A program made the translations under genes and the position numbers. A DNA stretch of 64,000 nucleotides from contig CM066919.1 in NCBI GenBank assembly GCA_033964015.1, positions 21,020,146 to 21,084,145 of the forward strand, written 5' to 3'. This document shows, piece by piece, positions 56,788 through 64,000 of this stretch; position 1 is the stretch's first letter, and the number at the start of each line of letters is the position of its first letter. The notes under the pieces were generated by a model. The model did no database searches. It worked only from the letters and a program-made list of their open reading frames with translations, and had not been told where the DNA came from. The stretch is from Scolanthus callimorphus. Taxonomy: Eukaryota; Cnidaria; Anthozoa; Actiniaria; Edwardsiidae.

Positions 56788-57305
56788 CAGAAACATATAA
56801 CTTAGTTGAAACGTGTAACAGACGAATGAATTTGATGTGACAACCAGCGAACAACTCGCAATCACTAAACACCATATTTGGAAAACACTGCCCGTACGTG
56901 CAGCCAATCAAAATTCACGTAAGACTTTTCCGTTGGGATTGCACGCGCATTCGAACTGCTTTCCGTTGGTTTAGAAGCGCGCGCGCGCGCGTTGATGCAA
57001 GCAGCGTTGTCTGCACTCTTATTTACCATGGCAAATCAGTCAATCATATTAGGAGAACAGCAAAAGTTATGATAACAAATCTTTTTGGTGGGTTTTGAGC
57101 ATGGAAGAACCAAACTCTTTTTGTGCTTCTGTTCTGTTGTGGGGAGTTCGCGCGCGTTATTTTTAGAAAATATGACGAATCAAATCTCCCGTTGCCGATT
57201 GGCTAAACGAAGAACGTGATGCTTTCCAAATATGGTGTTTATTGATCGCGAGTTGTTCGCAGGTTGTCGCGCTGTTACACGTTTCAACTCACTTATATGT
57301 TTCTG
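56788..57305. mobile_element. 518-bp element, CAGAAAC termini, 7-bp target duplication, copy 2
   Basis: CAGAAACATATAACTTAGTT and AACTCACTTATATGTTTCTG are inverted ends. ATTGAAT flanks both sides (56781-56787; 57306-57312). Inner arms AACACCATATTTGGAAA and TTTCCAAATATGGTGTT mirror each other, and a (GC)n run lies at about 56978-56992. Family as at 49009-49539. Confidence 0.88.
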
Positions 57306-57417
57306 ATTGAATTGAATTTCTAGGTAAATATATGGCTCATTATGCACTCATAGGTAAATATCTAGATATTTACCTATGAATCCATAATAAGCCATATACT
57401 TACCTGTGAATCTATAA

Positions 57418-57567
57418 TGTGTGGTTCCAGAAAATATCCCCCCCGGAAGAGTGTTGAAAAGTGACCCCCCCACCTCTCTGGAATTTTCGAAGAAAAATAC
57501 AGTATTTGTATGGAAAATATATCCTTTCCTATTATCCTTCCTATGGATAATTTCTGGAAACACACAA
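57418..57567. mobile_element. GTGGTTCCAGAAAATATCC foldback MITE, copy 3
   Basis: TGTGGTTCCAGAAAATATCC at the left and GGATAATTTCTGGAAACACA at the right are inverted. The core (TCTCTGGAATTTTCGAAG) is related to copies 1 and 2 at 19452 and 20428. Confidence 0.75.
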
Positions 57568-57583
57568 TTTTTACCAAGACTTC

Positions 57584-57906
57584 AAGGGGCACTGTCACGG
57601 TTGTTTCATCAAATGTTTTAAAATAAGACCAGTGTTCTATAGAAACAACTCCGAACCTATATTTGTTTCAAATTAGTCTTAAAGAAACTTGTTCAGCCTG
57701 TTCGAAAATCAAAAATGCCAATTAGCAATCCAATTCCATCCGCTCGATTATACACGAAAATACTCCAAATTTGTATTGATCTAGCAGCTGAAAGGTTAGT
57801 TAAAAAACGTAGACCATTATTTTGTTGATTTCTAGCGAGTTTGACTGAATTTAAGCTACTTAAAAGTTGGACCAAATTCATGATAGACCATGACAGTGAC
57901 CCTTTC
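57584..57906 (-). mobile_element. Element with AAGGGGCACTGTCACG termini, copy 2
   Basis: AAGGGGCACTGTCACGGTTG is mirrored by ATGACAGTGACCCTTT. The interior CAATCCAATTCCATCCGCTC is the inverse of a word in copy 1 (39019-39407), so the copies are in opposite orientation. Confidence 0.65.
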
Positions 57907-58499
57907 ACAATGACTAATTCAATTATCAACCCAAACATTTAACTAGTGAATTCAAATCCATACACTTACCCCGAGAAAAAAATATCCAATAATCTCAGTT
58001 TATGCATCTATACTGACTGTCTGTCTATAACCAATATTTGCTCCTGATTATCCTTTATCCAAAACACGTCCGAGAACGCCTTCACTTGAACCATATTGAG
58101 AAGCGTGTTTGTCCAGTCTACTTGCTTGGTCTCATTTCCCATAGAGTGTGTTTAAGACGTAAACCTGAAAATACAGATGAAATCATCATCAGGTTTGCAT
58201 ATCTAATCGTAGAGACCAACCAACGAGCGCAAATACCTGAAACTTGCCTTCAGTTTCTCCATCTTGAATCAGTTCCATCCGTTTTGCTAGACACAACGTT
58301 ATGCAAATTGAGCTGTAGTAGCTGTAGCTGTCAGGGCGTGGTACAAATGAAAATAACCAGTAAGGACGTAGTTGCTTTTGTCTCTATTATTTTCGTTCTA
58401 CAAAGGAGTTCTTTTGTCTGTAGTCTATTATCCTCGTTCTTTGTGTTGAGGTATAGGGTATTGTTGTATTATCCAACCAGAGAGGAGCTTTGAGCAGCT

Positions 58500-59600
58500 A
58501 CGTACAGGGTGGTTACAGGGTGGTGAAGGGGGGGGGAGGGGGGGGGGGGGTTAGCGATCACGAATCACGGACCGATTTTTCCTTATTTCACGGATCACGG
58601 AGTTATGAAAACGCATTTCACGAATCACGGAAGTAAAATTTTAAAAACGATTATGCAAGTTGTGTTTTAAGTAAATATAGTGATATATAAAGTACTGTGC
58701 TCGATCTTTCTTCCTGATATTTCTTTTGATGGTGTGAGATTTCACTTAAGTTATATCGCCATCAAAACGACAATTGATCACAATTCAATAAAGTACGATT
58801 TCAAGGTCTCCTGTTATTTTATCATTTCGCGAAATTGGATTGCTCATAGCATCCAGATCACAATTTTTGCTACTATGAAGATGGTTCGGATCAGTACCGA
58901 GCCTTGCTTGTATGTTTCTGGATGCGCGCGAAGCGCACTGCGATTTTGAACATCAATCTACGCGGTTAATGAAATTCTTATTTCTGAGACATAAAAATCA
59001 CGCTGAAGAAATGGAGTCACGGAAAAAACATAATATAAATTTTCCAAAACTAAAAAAAAGCACAGTACGATGTTTTAGTTTCTAAATGCTACACCAAAGT
59101 ATCCTCTTTATGCGCGCGAAGCGCGCTGCAAATTTTGGACATATAACTTACAAGAATGGGGAAAGTCCAGGAGTAAATGAGAACATGATGTTTAACAATT
59201 GCGCGTCCTGACATTGCTGAACCTTTATTTACTGTTTGCTGATAGTAAATTTACTCAATTTTAAAAAGACATTTTGATGTTGTACATGGCGAGCGCGCAG
59301 CGCGAGCCGGAAAAAAAAAATCTATTTTTAAGGACGTCAGGTTCCCTAAAAAGCAGTCAGAAGAGAATGAGCCTGCTCGATATTGGTCCAATTGGTCCGT
59401 CTCTAATGACCAGCTTTCACGTTTCACGAATCTCTAGGCCTGTAATCACGAGTCACGTAAGAGAAATTCGTAAAATCACGGGTCACGAGGGCATGAGATT
59501 TCACGGATCACGGCAATAATTTTCCTGTTTTCACGAGTCACGGAGCAAATTTGGGGTGAATCACGGATCACGGAGAACCCCTTCACCACCCTGTACGTAC
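58500..59600. mobile_element. 1.1-kb element with many TCACGGATCACGGA subterminal repeats
   Basis: ACGTACAGGGTGG...GTGGTGAAGGGG and CCCCTTCACCACCCTGTACGT are inverted ends. About a dozen copies of (T/A)TCACG(G/A)(A/G)TCACGGA-type words crowd the first 140 bp and last 170 bp. The centre has GCGCGCGAAGCGC motifs twice. No transposase frame was seen. Confidence 0.75.
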
Positions 59601-60534
59601 CGACCAAAATAACAGCGATTTTTAATGAGTTGCGCTTTTACAAAAGGCCGCTTGATTGATTGGGCTGGCTGTTGTACGAAAAACAAAAGACGTAATTCGT
59701 GTTTGGAAACCTTTGTCAATCATGGTTGAATAAAAGTTGTCATTCATTTTCTTCAGCATCACAACTTTATTGTGCATGGTAAAAATTAATTGCAATAAGT
59801 TTCTCTGGGGAACGCACTTCTATGAAAGCAGCTAAACAACTGACAATAGTTCCTATTACCTCGATCTCGGTAATTAACTCTAACATCTTAATCGGGCGTG
59901 CGGCGCTCATTTGGGGCAGCGCTTATTCGAATGAATACGGTATGGCGAGGACAAGCGAAGTGGCAGGAGTTCATACCACCCATCTTTCCGTATTTTCTGC
60001 CTTTTGTAGTTCAATCCTAAAAACGCCTACATTCTCTCTTTAGTTAGGGTCTCGATGAACGCGAAATTCGATCCCGCGCTTTTTGTAACCGCCAAGACAC
60101 CGTCCATTCCAGGCTCGCATTCTTGAAGGGCGGTTCGTTGTTCTCGGTTTGTTCAGAAAAAAACCTTAGAAACCAAATTTATAGCATTTTGTCGTGTTTC
60201 CTACCTGTTCATATCAAGATAACAGTGTCGTCTTTCTAGAGATCGAGCGGGCTTCCTGTGGTGTCTTGTCTATCTTGTTTCCAGGTTTTTGACCGTGAAA
60301 AACACAGCGGAAATGCACATAACATATTTTGTCGTGTGTATTTGAGTTTTGGTCGAGTTTTAAGCTTCTAGGCTAATACAAATAGTGAAAAACTTACTGG
60401 GATTCCAAATATGGTATGCAGATATTTCCTTATAAGGAAGTTGAAGAAAGTCGACACTTTTTCAAGGGAACTATCTTGATATGTTGTTAGTAAAAACCAG
60501 CTTTTTCTGGCCCTAAGGGGTTCGTTCTAACCGG

Positions 60535-60856
60535 TACATACCCGGGAGGACTCCCCTATTTTGGGGGCGGGGGTGCTCGTCGGGAACTTTCGATTTCACC
60601 CCTAAAATTAAGGTGCCAAACATGGCGTCGTTTAGTTGATTTTGACCCCTAAAAGGTACTAAGAAGACGTATTTTCCCTCGTAATGTTCTCTCGTATTTT
60701 TTAGGAGGAAAAATACGTCTGAAATTCAGGCTACCAACCTCTACTGGAAAAAATTGCAAGTTTTCCGAATTTTACCAGAGGCCTGATTTTAGACCCTAAA
60801 AGGTACGACGAGCACCCCCGCCCCAAAAATAGGGGGGGGGGGGGGGGGAGCACATA
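60535..60856. mobile_element. MITE with G/C-run ends and GTACGACGAGCACCCCCGCC words
   Basis: CCCTATTTTGGGGGCGGGGG followed by TGCTCGTCG is mirrored at the right by CGACGAGCACCCCCGCCCC and AAAATAGGGG. Inside, ACCCCTAAAA / TTTTAGG words recur in both orientations. The G-run at about 60832-60848 is probably not exact. Confidence 0.7.
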
Positions 60857-61891
60857 CTTATTTGTTCTTGCGTTTGTGCTTCAAGATGAAAGTAGTTTCC
60901 CTGTCGGACTTTAGAGAAGCTATCATGACATACCGTGCTAAAATGTACAGTGGAAATACCTAGAAAAGCCATATGGAAATAGAGTATGAGTATGATTGTA
61001 TCAGATTATCAATAAATAGGCATGTATTTTACTAAACATGAAGTAAAGATCATCACAATGCATCCAAACTACTTTGTCTTTGTTACCTTATTTTATACAA
61101 CAACACTAGTAAATCGCACGCTCTGATTGGTCGAGAGCCATGTTGCTATAAGAGTGCACACTTAGGCTAGATACTCAGTTGACAAAAATCCCTGTTTGTT
61201 GTTGTATAAAACATAGATCTCGTTTTTTGTGCATATGTACTGTAATAGATACACAGAAGACGTCACAGAATGTTATGAACAACAGTCATGACATTCTGTG
61301 ACGTCATCTGTGTATCTATTACAGTACACACCACGCAAAACGAGATCTATTTGTTAAATACTGTAATATATCTTTTTAGTATAAGTGATAATAAGAAATT
61401 CCGCGCGCTCATCGGCGGCGTCTCGGCAAGTCTCGGATTTACCCATCGCTGCCCCTCTTATAGCCACTTTCATCAACGGCAAAATTTTCTGAATATTGTC
61501 GTGCAGTCTGGGTAAAATATTGGTAAACTATGCAATTCAAGTTTTCATTATTTCTTACATATATATCTACTGGTTGATAGGTCCTTTATTGGATCCAGCT
61601 TCAGTTTTACTTGTAAGCGGTCCTGCAAATACTTCAAAGTTTAATGAAAGATGGCACTTTTCCCTAAAGGTTCGAGAAATTGAACTGCGCCCAGAGGAGC
61701 GATAGGCTTCTGCTGCTGCACCCGAAAACATTAAGAAAAGAGGTCAGACTGCGTTTCTCCAATATATGGAATATTCCCGCCTGATTCCTTGTTGATGATG
61801 ATTGGGTTTCCTGTGGTGCAGAGGTTTCATCTCCCATAACTCTTTGCGGGCAAGAACTAGTGCCAGTTCCCCTTGGTCGCGTCGTTCCATA

Positions 61892-61903
61892 GCCGCCATT
61901 TTG
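61892..61903 (+). promoter_or_regulatory. YY1-like element in the SUPT6H promoter
   Basis: GCCGCCATTTTG, the YY1 motif in reverse, lies 67 bp before the SUPT6H ATG. There is no TATA box. This is a usual layout for TATA-less housekeeping promoters, and the motif matches that found upstream of ADPRM in this window. Confidence 0.6.
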
Positions 61904-61969
61904 TGTTCGTTTTATGACTAAAACTTTGAGCTTTCGGCCGTTTCCTCTTTGACTTTTTCTTCGCCCGTA

Positions 61970-63304
61970 ATGTCTGACCTTGTTGAAAGCGAGGCAGAGG
62001 AGTCTTTAGATGAAGCTCTAAGCAGCGCTAGCGAGGAAGAAGAAGAAGAGGAGGAAACTGACGTCAAAGACGGGAACATCCAAGATCTAATCAATGACGA
62101 CGTCGAAGAAGAGAACGAAGAAAGCGAAGATGAAGAAAGCGCCACAGAAAAAAGCGAAGCGAACGAAGAAGACGACGAGGATGAAGAGGAGAGGCTTAAG
62201 AGAAAGAGAAGACAAGGTTTCTTCTAGTGTTTGAATATTAATAAAGATATTTTAGAGGGATGTGAGTTGTAGGATGAGTGAGTGTGTTGTTCGTCAAAAA
62301 TGACGGCTGCTTCCACGTGTTTGATTGCAGAGGAAGCTGAGTTGGACGAGGAAGATTTGGATTTGATCCAAGAGAATCTTGGAATTCGCCTGCCGAAGGT
62401 AAAGCAATTAGAGTGGCTAGAGATACACAGGAAAATATCCCTCCTACCCATTCACAAAACCATTCATTCATGGCTGGGATTTGCAGAACAGGTTGCAGTA
62501 TTGAACTTTAGTGTGGTTGGAAATGCTACACTCCTAAATCTCAGGCCGGTCTGATTTTAAGGTAGCTTACCCATGTAAGGTCTGTGCATTAGATTTTGGG
62601 GATTGAACTTTATTTTTGTAGTCGCTGTGATCAGAGTTGCTATAGCAAGGTAATATCTATGCACTTGTTTATAATTAGCAGCCATGCTTTACCACACTTA
62701 ACGTGATCATCAGTGTCAAAATGTTGTGGACTCGCAAGCAGTTTAGTTTATTCAGTTTATTCATTTTTTTTGCCAGGAGTATACATTTCCATAAATTTAA
62801 ATTTATACAAAAGAAACTGGCGAGGAAGCTCACAAGAAACCATAGGGCTTATAAACATGAGCTCCCCCCTAATCATAGATAATATTACATAAACTTACTA
62901 GGGACTGCATTATGTTACGATGGATCAATTATAATAAAAACAAGCAACACAGACAGACGACACAGACAGCACAATAGCGAAGCGAAAAAAAAGTGCAGCA
63001 GAATGAGTAGTAAATAAATTAGCCACAGGCAAGTGAGTTGGCAACAAATTTTTATGATGATAATGGCATAAAAAGTCAATCATGATGGCCAATAAGCCAA
63101 TCATATTACAAGAACGCCAACTGTTATGGTAAAATTTTATTGCTATCATTGTAGCAAAAGAAGTTCCATCGTTTAAAGAAGTTCAAGGCTCTTGACTCTG
63201 ATGAAGAGGAGGAAGGAGAAGTGGAACCAGCTGAGCGTGAGAGGGAAGACATTGCTAATCAACTGTTTGAGGGAGACGAGGAAGTAGATGAGCCACAGCT
63301 TAGG
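61970..63304 (+). CDS. SUPT6H: SUPT6H (Spt6) transcription elongation factor and histone chaperone, 5' exons only
   Basis: Spt6 binds RNA polymerase II and histones and keeps chromatin intact during elongation in the nucleus. Exons: 61970-62216, 62331-62398, 63155-63304; phases 1 and 0 join without a break. MSDLVESEAEES is nearly the same as the vertebrate start MSDFVESEAEES, and a long Glu/Asp region follows. Then come the block DLDLIQENLG (human DFDLIEENLG) and a basic-acidic stretch QKKFHRLKKFKALDSDEEEE, then ERREDIA-like and NQLFEGDEE (human AEEIFQDGE). That covers about the first 155 residues of a protein of about 1700, all in the disordered acidic N terminus. The next exon lies beyond the window; a palindromic element sits in the intron from 63338. 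In-frame TTG codons precede the ATG, but ATG at 61970 fits the family. Confidence 0.93.
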
Positions 63305-63337
63305 GTAAGAGAGTATGATAATACAGTGGTACCTCTA

Positions 63338-64000
63338 TTAAGGTTACTGAGAACCTTCGCTTCCTTAGTTTAACCAAAACATATCAACCTATATATCGTT
63401 GGAAAGCTTATAGAATGGACAAGCGAACTATGGCAAAAAGAATTATTTTTTTCATAATTAGAATTTTTTTTAAGGTTTTATTAAAAATTCGGGTGTGAGA
63501 GTTTCAAGAGATAACGCTGACTAACTGCTAGACCTTGATACCCAAGTAACACATTGTTTTAATCCTTAAAGGTGTTTCTCAAAAACCGTGTCTGTGTTTT
63601 TTAAAATTTTGCTTTGCTCAAAAGTTATCGAACTTTTAAATTTCGAAGGTCAAATTTTGTAGGATTTTCACACTCTAAAAATTTAAAAATTCATAACTGT
63701 TGAACTAAACAAAATTTAAAAAATCGCAGACACGGTTTTTGAGAAACACCTTTAAGGATTAAAACAATGTGTTACTTGGGAGTCATGGTCAAGCAGTTCG
63801 ACAGCGTTAGCTTGTGAAAATAGCACACCAAAATATTTAATCAATGCTTTAAAAAACATTACAAGTATCAATAAGTGATTTCTTTTTGCCATAGCCCGCT
63901 AGTCCATTCTATAAGCTTTCCAACGATATATAGGTTGATATATTTTGGTTAAACTAAGGACGTGTATGATTTTTTTTTTCGAACAACGTGCGCGAAGGTT
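63338..64000. mobile_element. Palindromic TTAA element, copy 2 (cut by the window edge)
   Basis: Starting TTAAGGTTACTGAGAACCTT, it follows copy 1 (34802-35502) closely apart from about 30 missing bases near the left end (CGCACGTG... absent). It runs in the same orientation to the right edge, where the right terminal repeat (GTGCGCGAAGGTT) is only partly present. It lies in SUPT6H intron 3. Confidence 0.85.

Larger units (their letters stand above)
56205..61969. other. Intergenic region, repeats only
   Basis: No gene is supportable; a 151-codon frame at 58038-58493 shows no domain, no flanking splice logic and poor codon use. It contains the elements at 56345-56522, 56788-57305, 57418-57567, 57584-57906, 58500-59600 and 60535-60856. 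A further inverted pair at about 61205-61350 (AGATCTCGTTTTTTGTGC...ACTGTAATAGATACACAGA and complement) is another foldback. Confidence 0.55.

Noticed and set aside
58038..58493. 151-codon open frame
   Set aside because: No recognisable domain, no splice partner, cysteine- and leucine-rich random-looking sequence in a repeat-filled region.

Overview
This is animal genomic DNA: spliced genes with GT-AG introns, no operons, AT-rich spacers and very many short non-autonomous repeats. Gene content (LZTR1, ADPRM, SUPT6H, a C2H2/AT-hook factor, a CHY-RING ubiquitin ligase, an orphan class A GPCR), very dense foldback/MITE elements and a hammerhead ribozyme fit an anthozoan cnidarian such as a coral or anemone. 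That assignment is inference; no species marker was seen.

Layout. 619-14174 (+): the 3' two thirds of LZTR1 in 16 exons, including an intron with U12-type (minor spliceosome) signals. Its next intron holds an intact, apparently single-exon ADPRM gene on the opposite strand (10966-11934), and a later intron holds a hammerhead ribozyme. 17388-31202 (+): a ten-exon C2H2 zinc-finger/AT-hook nuclear protein, with two compensating one-base frame slips in its last exon. 31203-40394: a gene-poor, repeat-rich block. 40395-41372 (-): an intronless orphan rhodopsin-class GPCR with its own TATA box. 43942-50480 (-): a seven-exon CHY-zinc-finger/RING E3 ligase whose CHY domain is split by an insertion carrying a three-copy repeat. 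50939-52508: a 1.57-kb near-perfect inverted repeat whose arms are built of short tandem repeats. 53089-56204 (+): a four-exon gene for an unrecognised 174-residue protein behind a compact promoter with two kappa-B-like sites and a TATA box. 56205-61969: repeats without a supportable gene. 61970-63304 onward (+): the first three exons of SUPT6H (Spt6), running off the right edge.

Exons were built by hand from splice signals. For each multi-exon gene the reading phase is continuous across every junction and the summed coding length is consistent: LZTR1 464 residues to its stop, CHY-RING 444, the 174-residue gene, and 1277 for the zinc-finger protein after netting the two slips. The genes are unrelated neighbours rather than a pathway. 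No transposase or reverse-transcriptase coding region was seen, so the mobile DNA here is non-autonomous.
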